A stretch of 64,000 nt of DNA from Roseobacter ponti (GTDB lineage: Bacteria > Pseudomonadota > Alphaproteobacteria > Rhodobacterales > Rhodobacteraceae), in contig NZ_CP048788.1 of NCBI RefSeq assembly GCF_012932215.1, forward strand, positions 186,001 through 250,000. Direction: 5' to 3'. This document shows positions 29,344 through 37,201 of the stretch, in pieces. Position 1 is the first letter of the stretch. Every line of letters starts with the position of its first letter. The position numbers and the translations under genes were made by a program. The notes below the pieces were generated by a model. It was not told the DNA's origin. It searched no databases and saw nothing but the letters and a program-made list of their open reading frames with translations.

Positions 29344-30585
29344 ATGCAGGACCGCGCACCGCTTTTCACCCCCGTACTGATCGTGGGGTTGCTGATCATC
29401 ATGGTCAGTTTTGCCATCCGGTCTGCCTTTGGTCTCTTTCAGATTCCGATTGCGGAGGAGTTCGGCTGGCTGCGCGCGGAGTTTTCCATGGCGATTGCCA
29501 TTCAGAACCTCGCCTGGGGAGTGGGACAGCCGCTTTTCGGTGCGCTGGCGGAGAAAATCGGCGATCGCAGGGCCATTCTGCTTGGCGCCGTGGTTTATGC
29601 GCTGGGTCTTGTGCTGTCGGCCAATTCGGTGACACCTCTGGAACATCAGCTCTATGCCTGGCTGGTGGGTTTCGGGATTGCCGGCACCGGGTTCGGAGTA
29701 ATCCTTGCGGTGGTGGGCCGCGCGTCGTCGGATGAAAACCGGTCGATGTCGCTGGCGATTGTCTCGGCGGCAGGCAGCGGCGGACAGATATTTGGCCCGC
29801 CGGTGGCGGAATGGTTGCTGACGGTCATGCCCTGGCAGAGCGTTTTCATGGTTTTTGCCGCCGCCATTCTGCTTGCTATGCTCCTGCTGCCATTGATGCG
29901 CGCGCCGGTGATGGCCGGCAAATCTGAGCTGGATGAAAGCCTCGGGCAGATCCTCGTCAAAGCGTTCAAAGACCCGTCCTATACCTTTATTTACCTCGGG
30001 TTCTTCTCCTGCGGTTATCAGATTGCGTTCATTACCGCGCATTTTCCGGCTTTTGTAACGGAGCTCTGCGGGCCGATCACGCCTGGCGGGACGCTGGATA
30101 ATATGGGCATCAGCACGACCTCGGCGCTTGGTGCGGTGGCTATTTCGCTGATCGGGATCGCTAATATCGCCGGCACCCTGACGGCGGGCTGGCTGGGCAA
30201 ACGCTATTCCAAAAAATACCTTCTCGCGGGCATCTACACCGGCCGCACGATTGTTGCCGCCCTCTTTATCATGTTCCCGATCACGCCCGAATCGGTGATC
30301 CTCTTTTCCATTGCCATGGGCTCGCTCTGGCTTGCCACGATCCCGCTGACCTCTGGGCTGGTCGCGCATATCTACGGGCTGCGCTACATGGGCACGCTTT
30401 ACGGGATTGTTTTTCTCAGCCACCAGCTGGGCAGTTTTCTGGGCGTCTGGCTGGGTGGTCGGATGTACGACATCTACGGTGATTACACGCTCGTGTGGTG
30501 GATCGGCGTCGCGGTCGGTGCTTTCAGCGCGATCATCCATCTGCCGATCCGCGAGCGCCGGCTAGAAGGGCTGCGCACAGCCTAG
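29344..30585 (+). CDS. MFS transporter (monocarboxylate/oxalate-formate antiporter type)
   Basis: This 413-residue protein has twelve predicted membrane helices. The MFS loop between helices 2 and 3 appears as GALAEKIGDRRAILLGA, and the sequence resembles the MCT/oxalate-formate subgroup (RSAFGLFQIPIAEEFGW at the N-terminus). GGAG stands 5 bp before the ATG at 29344. The substrate is probably an organic anion but cannot be read from the sequence. Its stop overlaps the convergent hydrolase stop in CTAG. Confidence 0.9.
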   Translation: MQDRAPLFTPVLIVGLLIIMVSFAIRSAFGLFQIPIAEEFGWLRAEFSMAIAIQNLAWGVGQPLFGALAEKIGDRRAILLGAVVYALGLVLSANSVTPLEHQLYAWLVGFGIAGTGFGVILAVVGRASSDENRSMSLAIVSAAGSGGQIFGPPVAEWLLTVMPWQSVFMVFAAAILLAMLLLPLMRAPVMAGKSELDESLGQILVKAFKDPSYTFIYLGFFSCGYQIAFITAHFPAFVTELCGPITPGGTLDNMGISTTSALGAVAISLIGIANIAGTLTAGWLGKRYSKKYLLAGIYTGRTIVAALFIMFPITPESVILFSIAMGSLWLATIPLTSGLVAHIYGLRYMGTLYGIVFLSHQLGSFLGVWLGGRMYDIYGDYTLVWWIGVAVGAFSAIIHLPIRERRLEGLRTA

Positions 30586-31505
30586 CCGTTGCGGCTGGTG
30601 AACCTGGCGATATGATCCAGCACTTCTGAGGTGTGAGTATAGGGGATCCCGTGCCCGCCCTCTGCGACCACAACGCTTTGCGCAGTCGGGTTCCAGTCGC
30701 CCAGGCGATCAGATGAGGTCAGCGGGATGACCTCGTCCTGCCCGCCCCAGATCGCCAGTACAGGCACACCGTCCTGTTGCAGGGTCGCGTGTGCTGCCTC
30801 CAGATCCTCACTGATGATGCCGCGCAGGCTCGAGGCCACGGCGGGCACAAACCCCTTCCAGTCCAGTTCAGCTTCCTGCCGGCCGGAGACATTTTCGACG
30901 CTGCTGGCCAGCCCGCTTTCGGCTTTGATGCCTTTGCGCAGCTGCCCGGGGTAAAAGAGCAGCATCAGCCATGTGCCGATGACCGGCAGCTGCAGGAGTT
31001 TTTTGAATCCGCTGAGGTCAATATCGCGCAGGCCGGCGGGCGCGATCAGAATAACCTGCCGGATCGCCAGTGGTCGGCGCGCGGCAAAAGCGGCGGCGAT
31101 CGCACCGCCCATCGAATAGCCGATCAGGGTAACATCATCTTCAACCTGTTGATTATCCAGCAGATCACTGAGCTGGCGGTTGAAGAATTCTGCATTCTGG
31201 CTGCCCCAGGGCCGGTCGGACCAGCCCCGGCCGTAAAGGTCATAGGTCAGCACCCGGAACCCCAGCCGCACCAGACCCGCAACCACCCCCTGCCAGACAA
31301 ATGAGGGTGTCGTCAGCCCGTGAATACAGACCGCAACGGGACCGTTTTCAGGGCCGCGCCACTGATAATGCGTCACCCCCTGCGAGAGCCTCACCGACTG
31401 GCCGGGCGCATTCTCGCGCGCGCTGTCGTTCATCCGCCTGCGGGTCACTTCGATCACCAGCGGGATCGCCACAGCGGCAGCGACAATGAGATAGACCCAC
31501 ATCAT
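30582..31505 (-). CDS. membrane-anchored alpha/beta hydrolase
   Basis: This 307-residue protein starts with a membrane segment (MMWVYLIVAAAVAIPLVI) followed by an alpha/beta hydrolase fold. The oxyanion region is CIHGLTTPSFVW. The nucleophile elbow is GYSMGG, the acid is probably the Asp in IWGGQDEVIPL, and the His lies in EGGHGIPY. The ATG at 31505 overlaps the stop of the ornithine-cyclodeaminase-like gene (ATGA). It is last in a minus-strand run starting at fghA. The substrate is unknown. Confidence 0.88.
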   Translation of the reverse strand: MMWVYLIVAAAVAIPLVIEVTRRRMNDSARENAPGQSVRLSQGVTHYQWRGPENGPVAVCIHGLTTPSFVWQGVVAGLVRLGFRVLTYDLYGRGWSDRPWGSQNAEFFNRQLSDLLDNQQVEDDVTLIGYSMGGAIAAAFAARRPLAIRQVILIAPAGLRDIDLSGFKKLLQLPVIGTWLMLLFYPGQLRKGIKAESGLASSVENVSGRQEAELDWKGFVPAVASSLRGIISEDLEAAHATLQQDGVPVLAIWGGQDEVIPLTSSDRLGDWNPTAQSVVVAEGGHGIPYTHTSEVLDHIARFTSRNG

Positions 31506-32419
31506 GAGCGGCTCTGCCATTGCTGCAGGATGTACCGGCTGGTCATCAGATCCAGATGTGCGCCGCCGCCGTTTTTAAAGAGCGTGATGTCATCGTCGGA
31601 GGTGCGGGTGAAACGGTCAGGGGTGTAGTAATCGCTGACAATGTCGTCTGCCGAGAAAGCCCCGGACGCGATGGGGATTTTCAGCTCGCCGATATGGGCG
31701 ACGGTTGTATCGAGGCTGTCGACAAAGACGCGCGCGCGGGTCAGGGCGGTGTCATCGACCTCGCGCATGTCCGGGCGATAGGCACCGATCAGGTCAATGT
31801 GCTGACCCGGGCGCAGCCAGTCGCCGTGTATCACCGGATCTGTTGCCATGGTGGCGACGGTGACGATATCCGCCTGTGCGACCGCGGCTTCGAGATTTTC
31901 GGTGGTGCGCAGTCCGGGGATGTCCTGCGCCATTTCCCGGGCGCGGGCTGCGGAGCGGTTCCAGACGCTGAATTCTGCACCGGGAAATGCGGCGCTGTAG
32001 GCGGCATGCAGGGCGCGTGCCTGAGTACCGGCGCCAACGATCAGGATTCTGCTGCTGTCTGCGCGTGCCAGCCTTCGTGCCGCCAGCAGGCTGTCGCCCG
32101 CGGTTTTCCATTTGGTGACCAGGTGAAAATCGATGACGGCTTCAAGAACGCCCGTGTCATCAGAGTAAAGCGTGACCCCGCCGTTGATGGTCGAGGCGTC
32201 TCTGGCCGCATTGTCCGGGAAAATCGTGGCGGATTTGACCGCAAGGCCCAGCCCGTCGATCCAGGCGGCGCGGTTGAGCAGCGTGTCATCGCCCCGGTAG
32301 AGGAAGGTGTCGGCGATTTCGGCTTTGGGCAGCAGGTGTCCGGCGGCCAGCGCATCCGTCAGGCCGATCCAGTTGAGCATCGCCTCGCCTTCTGCGAAGG
32401 GAATAAAAGATACCGTCAT
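31502..32419 (-). CDS. ornithine cyclodeaminase / mu-crystallin family protein
   Basis: This 305-residue protein has the ornithine cyclodeaminase fold. The N-terminal part carries LAVKSATIFPDN. The Rossmann motif is ILIVGAGTQARALHAAY (about residues 122-139). The C-terminal half has GAYRPDMREVDD and FKNGGGAHLDL. Members deaminate or reduce ornithine, alanine, cyclic imino acids and related compounds, so the substrate cannot be assigned. Its start overlaps the HAD gene stop (ATGA) and its stop overlaps the hydrolase start, so it is translationally coupled on both sides. Confidence 0.9.
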   Translation of the reverse strand: MTVSFIPFAEGEAMLNWIGLTDALAAGHLLPKAEIADTFLYRGDDTLLNRAAWIDGLGLAVKSATIFPDNAARDASTINGGVTLYSDDTGVLEAVIDFHLVTKWKTAGDSLLAARRLARADSSRILIVGAGTQARALHAAYSAAFPGAEFSVWNRSAARAREMAQDIPGLRTTENLEAAVAQADIVTVATMATDPVIHGDWLRPGQHIDLIGAYRPDMREVDDTALTRARVFVDSLDTTVAHIGELKIPIASGAFSADDIVSDYYTPDRFTRTSDDDITLFKNGGGAHLDLMTSRYILQQWQSRS

Positions 32420-33045
32420 CGCGCTTCAGCTTCCGTGAGAAGTCCGGCAGAAATAAGGCGTCCGGCCCAGCCATCCGGCCCCTCAAAGAGATGCGTCTGC
32501 CAGCCCCGTGCATCTGCGGCGGCGATGTTATCATCGCGGTCATCGGTGAAGATCAGATCCGCGCCGCTGAGCCCCGAGGTTTCTTCCAGCCGGGCGTAGA
32601 TCCCTTCCGATGGCTTGGTGACGCGCAGGTGGCCTGAGATGAAATCCCGGTCAAATTCACGCAGGAACGGATAGTGTGTGGCGGCATAATCATAGCTTCC
32701 GGTGCCGAAATTGGTCAGGGAGAACACCGGAACGCCTTTGGCCTGCAGCGCCTTCATCAAGCGCACAGAGTAGTCGATGGCAGGGGTGGCAAGCTCAATC
32801 CAGCGGTCGTGCCACATCCTGATCTCATCGCGCCAAGGGGGATATTTCTCAGCGGTGGCATAAATGGTTTCGGTAAAAGGGTGACCCTGATCGACCAGTT
32901 CATTCATGCCGTGCAGATCCACTTCGGCAAACATCGCGCGGCGGCGATCTTCGCCGATTTCGGCATCGTAAAACCGTTCGGGCTGCCATTCGATCAGGAC
33001 ATTGCCGATGTCGAATACAACGGCTTTCGGGGTGATGTCTGTCAC
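32416..33045 (-). CDS. HAD family phosphatase
   Basis: This 209-residue protein is a subfamily I haloacid-dehalogenase phosphatase. Motif I reads VVFDIGNVLIEWQPE, with the nucleophile Asp. Motif II Thr/Ser lies in VFSLTNFG and motif IV is IFTDDRDDN. The Gly at motif position DxG is normal for YihX-like members. The predicted cap is small and helical. The likely role is dephosphorylation of a small phosphorylated metabolite. It starts 23 bp after the YaiI-type gene and overlaps the next gene by 4 bp. Confidence 0.88.
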   Translation of the reverse strand: MTDITPKAVVFDIGNVLIEWQPERFYDAEIGEDRRRAMFAEVDLHGMNELVDQGHPFTETIYATAEKYPPWRDEIRMWHDRWIELATPAIDYSVRLMKALQAKGVPVFSLTNFGTGSYDYAATHYPFLREFDRDFISGHLRVTKPSEGIYARLEETSGLSGADLIFTDDRDDNIAAADARGWQTHLFEGPDGWAGRLISAGLLTEAEAR

Positions 33046-33068
33046 GGATCGCTCCTTTTTGCGCGAAA

Positions 33069-33524
33069 CTAGCGCGGGGCCTGTGCTGCGCGCAAGGCAC
33101 GTTCCAGCGCGTCGAGAAACCGCGACCGGTCGGCTTTGGTAAACCCTTTGCCGCCACCCTGGCGGAAAGGATCCGCCGCGCGCAGGTCTGCCATCAGATC
33201 GCGGGTGGCCAGCACGTTGCCGATATTGGCCCGGGTCAGGGGCTCACCGTTGTGTTTGAGCACCTCAGCACCCGCCTCCACACATTTTGCGGCAAGCGGA
33301 ATGTCTCCCGTCACGACCACATCTCCGGGACCACAGCGTTCCGCGATCCACATGTCGGCGATGTCCGGTCCGTCGTCGACGATTACAGTCTCTACAAGAG
33401 GGTTTTGTGATGGTCTGAGCCCGCCGTTAGAGACCACAAACATGCGGATACCGTGCCGTGTGGCGACTTTTTCCGCCTCGGCTTTTACCGGACAGGCGTC
33501 TGCGTCGATGTAGAGTGCCGTCAT
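33069..33524 (-). CDS. YaiI/YqxD family protein (DUF188)
   Basis: This 151-residue protein belongs to the UPF0178/DUF188 family. The N-terminus [19 protein letters not shown] and the segment [19 protein letters not shown] are diagnostic. The fold is PIN-like with conserved Asp residues (DADAC; VTGD), but its activity is not established. The start overlaps the fghA stop in an ATGA. Confidence 0.9.
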   Translation of the reverse strand: MTALYIDADACPVKAEAEKVATRHGIRMFVVSNGGLRPSQNPLVETVIVDDGPDIADMWIAERCGPGDVVVTGDIPLAAKCVEAGAEVLKHNGEPLTRANIGNVLATRDLMADLRAADPFRQGGGKGFTKADRSRFLDALERALRAAQAPR

Positions 33525-34351
33525 GCGTAGAGCGCGTCGGCGTGGAAGGCCACATGCTCTTCCATGAAGGTCGAAATGAAGAAATAGCTGTGATCATACC
33601 CGGGCTGAAGGCGCAGCGTTGCCTGTTGCCGGCGGGCGCTGACGGCTTCGGCAAAGCTTTCGGGTTTCAGCAGATCAATGAACTGGTCGTTTGTCCCGGT
33701 GTCGATGAGCACGGGCCCGTCAAAGCCACGCTCGCGCATCAGCAGGGTCGCGTCGTGCGCGGCCCAGGCGGCCTCGTCCTCGCCCAGGTAGGCGGTGAAC
33801 TGTTTGCGGCCCCAGTCGCTGGCCGTAGGGTGTACAATCGGCGCAAAGGCGGAGACCGACCGGAAGCGTCCCGGAAGGGACATCGCGATGGTCAGCGCAC
33901 CATGCCCGCCCATCGAGTGCCCGGTGATCGCCTGGCGTTCCATATCGAGCGCAAAGTTCTCACCCAGCAGAGCGGGAAGCTCTTCCGTCACATAGTCCCA
34001 CATCTGAAAATGCGGCTTCCATGGGTCCTGCGTCGCATTGACGTAAAAGCCCGCGCCCTGGCCCAGGTCATAGGCGTCGTCACTGGCCACGCCCTCGCCG
34101 CGCGGCGAGGTATCCGGAAAGACCAGCGCGATGCCCTGCTCGGCGGCCCAGGACTGCGCGCCTGCTTTGGTCATTGCGTTTTCATGGGTGCAGGTGAGGC
34201 CCGAGAGGAACCACAGGAGCGGCACCGGTCCGTCACGCGCTTCGGCGGGCTGAAAAAGGCCGAAGGTCATGTCGCAGGCGCAGGCCTCAGAGGCGTGGGT
34301 ATAAACGCCTTGCGTGCCGCCGAAACAGGCGTTTTCCGAGATGGTTTCCAT
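33521..34351 (-). CDS. fghA: S-formylglutathione hydrolase
   Basis: This 276-residue esterase-D family enzyme hydrolyses S-formylglutathione to formate and glutathione, the second step of glutathione-dependent formaldehyde oxidation. The N-terminus is family-typical ([20 protein letters not shown] region). The oxyanion region is [14 protein letters not shown], the nucleophile lies in [10 protein letters not shown], and the acid and His lie in IDTGTNDQF and GYDHSYFF. The glutathione-dependent dehydrogenase that would normally precede it is not in the window. It begins a tight five-gene run ending at 30582. Confidence 0.95.
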   Translation of the reverse strand: METISENACFGGTQGVYTHASEACACDMTFGLFQPAEARDGPVPLLWFLSGLTCTHENAMTKAGAQSWAAEQGIALVFPDTSPRGEGVASDDAYDLGQGAGFYVNATQDPWKPHFQMWDYVTEELPALLGENFALDMERQAITGHSMGGHGALTIAMSLPGRFRSVSAFAPIVHPTASDWGRKQFTAYLGEDEAAWAAHDATLLMRERGFDGPVLIDTGTNDQFIDLLKPESFAEAVSARRQQATLRLQPGYDHSYFFISTFMEEHVAFHADALYA

Positions 34352-34413
34352 ATGCGTTCTCCCTCACTGCCTGCGGTTGTGGCTAAAGCCTCGGCGGCGG
34401 CGGGGCAAGTCCC

Positions 34414-35343
34414 TTAGGGGGCCGTCAGGGCTGCGATGACGCCGCTCACTGTCAGGATGCTGACGATGGTCGAAACCAGAATAGCGGTTGAGACCCGCTG
34501 TGGTGCCACACCGTAGTGCTGTGCGAGAATATACACATTGCCGGCCACCGGCAGTGCGGCGGCGGAAATGACCACAGTTGCGGTGTAGGGATCGACCGGA
34601 AAGAGCCAGATCACACCACAGGCGACAAAAAGCGGGTGCAGCCCGAGTTTGCAGAAGGTGAGCCAGGCAGCCGTCTGCATCCGTTCCGCTGATTTGCCCG
34701 AGAGCGACGCCCCGATGGCAAAGAGCGCCCCGGGCGTTGCTGCACCGCCGAGGATCGTCAGGAAATCGTTCATCGGCGCGGGGATCGGAAGTTGTAGCCA
34801 GGCCCATGTCAGCCCGGCCACCACCGACATGATCATCGGGTTGCGCACCAGTCCCAGACCGACCGTGCCAAAGGTGCGGATGCTTAGCCGTCCTTCACGC
34901 GAGAGGGTGATCAGGATCACGATGAGCCCGGAAAAGACAATGAGATCAATGCTGACGGTCATAACTACCGGGCCGATCGCGGCCTCGCCCAGCAGCAGGG
35001 TCAGCATCGGGATGCCCAGAAAGCCCACGTTTCCGATCACCGCGCACTGTGCCTCGACGGCGGTGACCTCAAGGCTCTGTTTGCGCAGCATCGCAACCCC
35101 TGTGGCAAGCAGATAGACCGCGATGGTGCCGGCGAGATAGCCCAGCACAAGGTTGCCATCCCAGACGTCTGAAAGCTCGAGATTGGACGTAAAGCGGAAG
35201 ATCATCGCCGAGAGGGCGAAATAGAACACGAACTTTGTCAGGTAGGCCGTGGCCTCTGCGGTGAAAAAGCGTGTGGCCCCGGCCCAGTACCCCAGCCCGA
35301 TCAGGGCAAAAAAGGGCACCGTTTTGAGAAAGATTTCAATCAT
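34414..35343 (-). CDS. AEC family transporter
   Basis: This 309-residue protein has about ten membrane helices and matches the auxin efflux carrier (AEC) family. The N-terminus is PFFALIGLGYWAGATRFF and an internal repeat segment is NVGFLGIPMLTLLLGEAA. Bacterial members have been linked to malate, malonate or other dicarboxylate transport, but the substrate cannot be assigned here. The gene is separate from fghA by about 60 bp and from mbfA by about 30 bp, all on the same strand. Confidence 0.9.
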   Translation of the reverse strand: MIEIFLKTVPFFALIGLGYWAGATRFFTAEATAYLTKFVFYFALSAMIFRFTSNLELSDVWDGNLVLGYLAGTIAVYLLATGVAMLRKQSLEVTAVEAQCAVIGNVGFLGIPMLTLLLGEAAIGPVVMTVSIDLIVFSGLIVILITLSREGRLSIRTFGTVGLGLVRNPMIMSVVAGLTWAWLQLPIPAPMNDFLTILGGAATPGALFAIGASLSGKSAERMQTAAWLTFCKLGLHPLFVACGVIWLFPVDPYTATVVISAAALPVAGNVYILAQHYGVAPQRVSTAILVSTIVSILTVSGVIAALTAP

Positions 35344-35374
35344 GTAACCGGTGTGCCCGGATCATGGGACAAGT

Positions 35375-36349
35375 TCAACCCGACCCGATCAGAACCCCGG
35401 CGGCAAAGACCAGAGCGCCCCCCAGAACGACCTGAAAAGCGGCACGGAAGAAGGGGGTTTCCATGAATTTGTTCTGGATCCAGGCAATCGCCCAGAGTTC
35501 GACAAAAACCACGATGATGGCGATGATGGTCGCCGTCCGGAAATCTGTGATCAGATAGGGCAGAGCGTGGCCCAGCCCGCCCACCGTGGTCATCACGCCA
35601 GAGGCGATGCCGCGTTTGACGGGAGAGCCGCGGCCCGAAAGCTGCCCGTCGTCGGAGGCAGCTTCGGTGAAGCCCATCGAAATGCCTGCGCCGACAGAGG
35701 CGGCAAGGCCTACCAGAAACGTGGTCCATGTGTCCTGCGTGGCGAAGGCGGTGGCGAAAATCGGTGCCAGGGTCGAGACCGACCCGTCCATAAGACCCGC
35801 AAGGCCGGGTTGCACCCAGGTGAGGATAAACTGGCGCTTGGCCGCGTCTTCTTCGCGGTCCCGGGCGTCGCCGCTGAGGTGTTTCTGCTCAAGTGCTTCG
35901 GCGGTGTTCTGGTGTCCGGCCTCGGCGGCGGCCAGATCGCCCAGCAGTTTGCGGGTCGGGGCGTCGGAGGTGCGTTTGGCCGCTTTGAGATAAAACGCTT
36001 CGGCCTCGCGCTCCATTGCTTCGGCTTCGGCGCGGATCCGTTCCAGGCCGAGGTTTTCCACAAGCCAGACGGGGCGGCGGTTGTAATACCCTGCCACATG
36101 TTCGCGCCGGATGAGCGGAATGACATCGCCAAAGCGTTGCCTGTGCAGATCAATAAGCCGCTTTCGGTGCGTGTCCTCTTCGGCGGCCATGCCGTCAAAG
36201 ACCTTTGCGCTGTCGGGGTAACCGGCCCGCAGGCTTTCTGCATAGCCGCGATAGATGCGCGCATCGTCTTCCTCTGAGGAAATCGCAAGCGCCAGGATCT
36301 CCTGTTCGCTCAGGTCAGAAAAACGTTTGCGTGAAATTGAAAACCGCAT
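35375..36349 (-). CDS. mbfA: membrane-bound ferritin / iron exporter
   Basis: This 324-residue protein fuses an N-terminal rubrerythrin/ferritin-like domain (about residues 10-150) to a C-terminal VIT1/CCC1-type transporter domain. The iron ligands appear as SSEEDDARIY, MAAEEDTHRKRLID, EAEAMEREAEAFY and LAAAEAGHQN. The transporter half holds QPGLAGLMDGSVSTLAPIF and three to five helices. This is the architecture of MbfA, an iron exporter of alphaproteobacteria normally induced under high iron through Irr. I could not find a clear Irr box in the 148 bp upstream. Confidence 0.9.
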   Translation of the reverse strand: MRFSISRKRFSDLSEQEILALAISSEEDDARIYRGYAESLRAGYPDSAKVFDGMAAEEDTHRKRLIDLHRQRFGDVIPLIRREHVAGYYNRRPVWLVENLGLERIRAEAEAMEREAEAFYLKAAKRTSDAPTRKLLGDLAAAEAGHQNTAEALEQKHLSGDARDREEDAAKRQFILTWVQPGLAGLMDGSVSTLAPIFATAFATQDTWTTFLVGLAASVGAGISMGFTEAASDDGQLSGRGSPVKRGIASGVMTTVGGLGHALPYLITDFRTATIIAIIVVFVELWAIAWIQNKFMETPFFRAAFQVVLGGALVFAAGVLIGSG

Positions 36350-36451
36350 GGGAAATGCTCCGCTTCAGACCGGTTTAATGGTGATTCCGGATCTGCACAA
36401 TCAACTTTGAAGACAACTTTGCCACACGTCACCCGCGATTCTGCTTGGAAC

Positions 36452-36467
36452 TGAACCGTTCGGTTTA
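36452..36467. promoter_or_regulatory. probable TetR operator overlapping a promoter
   Basis: An inverted repeat, TGAACCG-TT-CGGTTTA, has six of seven pairs matching and lies 31 bp before the TetR-family start. It sits between a possible -35 (TTGGAA, 36445) and -10 (TATACT, 36466), so bound repressor would block the promoter. Autoregulation is likely; divergent mbfA could also be affected. Confidence 0.55.
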
Positions 36468-36497
36468 TACTGTGAGGGTATCAGTTCCGGAGACCCG

Positions 36498-37115
36498 ATG
36501 ACCAACACCGCAGAGACCATCCGCAAAGGACGCAAGTTTGACCAGGTGCTGGACGGCGCGCGTCAGGTGTTCATGGCGGACGGGTTCGAGGGTGCCAGCG
36601 TGGATGAGATCGCGCGGGTCGCCAGTGTCTCAAAGGCCACGCTTTACAGCTATTTCCCGGACAAACGGCTGCTGTTCATGGAAGTGGCCAACCGGGAATG
36701 TCAGCGCCAGGCGCATGGTGCGCTCGACAGTATCGACATGCAGGCCGAGCCGCGCGCGGTTCTGGGCCAGACGGGTCGGCATTTTCTGACCTTTGTGACC
36801 TCGCAGTTCGGCCAGCAGATTTTCCGGATCTGTGTCGCGGAATCGGACCGGTTTCCGGAGCTTGGGCAGCGGTTTTACGATTCCGGTCCGGCGGTATTCC
36901 GGTCGGTGATGGCGGCTTATTTCAAAGAGGCGCAGGGGCGCGGCGAGCTGCAGATCGATGATTTTGTATTTGCGGCGGATCAGTTCGGCGAGCTTTGTAA
37001 GGCGGCCGTCTGGGCGCGGCTGATTTTCGGCGTGGCGCAGAGCGTCAGCCGGGAAGAGATTGACCGCGTGGTCGACGGTGCGGTCGAGACTTTCATGGCG
37101 CGCTACGGCACCTGA
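36498..37115 (+). CDS. TetR/AcrR family transcriptional regulator
   Basis: This 205-residue protein has an N-terminal TetR DNA-binding domain. The helix-turn-helix reads GASVDEIARVASVSKATLYSYF (about residues 34-55), in a typical position. The C-terminal ligand-binding domain carries FRICVAESDRFPELGQRFYD, as in AefR-like members. The gene lies between mbfA (divergent) and imuB (same strand, 86 bp downstream). The imuB leader has its own LexA box, so they are probably separate units. Ligand unknown. Confidence 0.92.
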   Translation: MTNTAETIRKGRKFDQVLDGARQVFMADGFEGASVDEIARVASVSKATLYSYFPDKRLLFMEVANRECQRQAHGALDSIDMQAEPRAVLGQTGRHFLTFVTSQFGQQIFRICVAESDRFPELGQRFYDSGPAVFRSVMAAYFKEAQGRGELQIDDFVFAADQFGELCKAAVWARLIFGVAQSVSREEIDRVVDGAVETFMARYGT

Positions 37116-37158
37116 TAAAAGACTCGACCCGTGCGTTTCCGCGCGCTAGTTCTCATAA

Positions 37159-37173
37159 GAACAAAAGAAGAAC
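37159..37173. promoter_or_regulatory. LexA (SOS) box upstream of imuB
   Basis: GAAC-AAAAGAA-GAAC is a perfect match to the alphaproteobacterial LexA consensus GAAC-N7-GAAC. It ends 28 bp before the imuB ATG. The overlapping GTTCTCATAAGAAC just upstream adds a further inverted GTTC/GAAC pair. Confidence 0.8.
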
Positions 37174-37201
37174 AAATTTCAGAAAAGTCCTTGCTGCCAC
37201 A

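Noticed and set aside
29257-30540. A 427-codon minus-strand frame opposite the MFS transporter.
   Set aside because: Its sequence is hydrophilic and low-complexity, while the opposite strand encodes a clear twelve-helix transporter.
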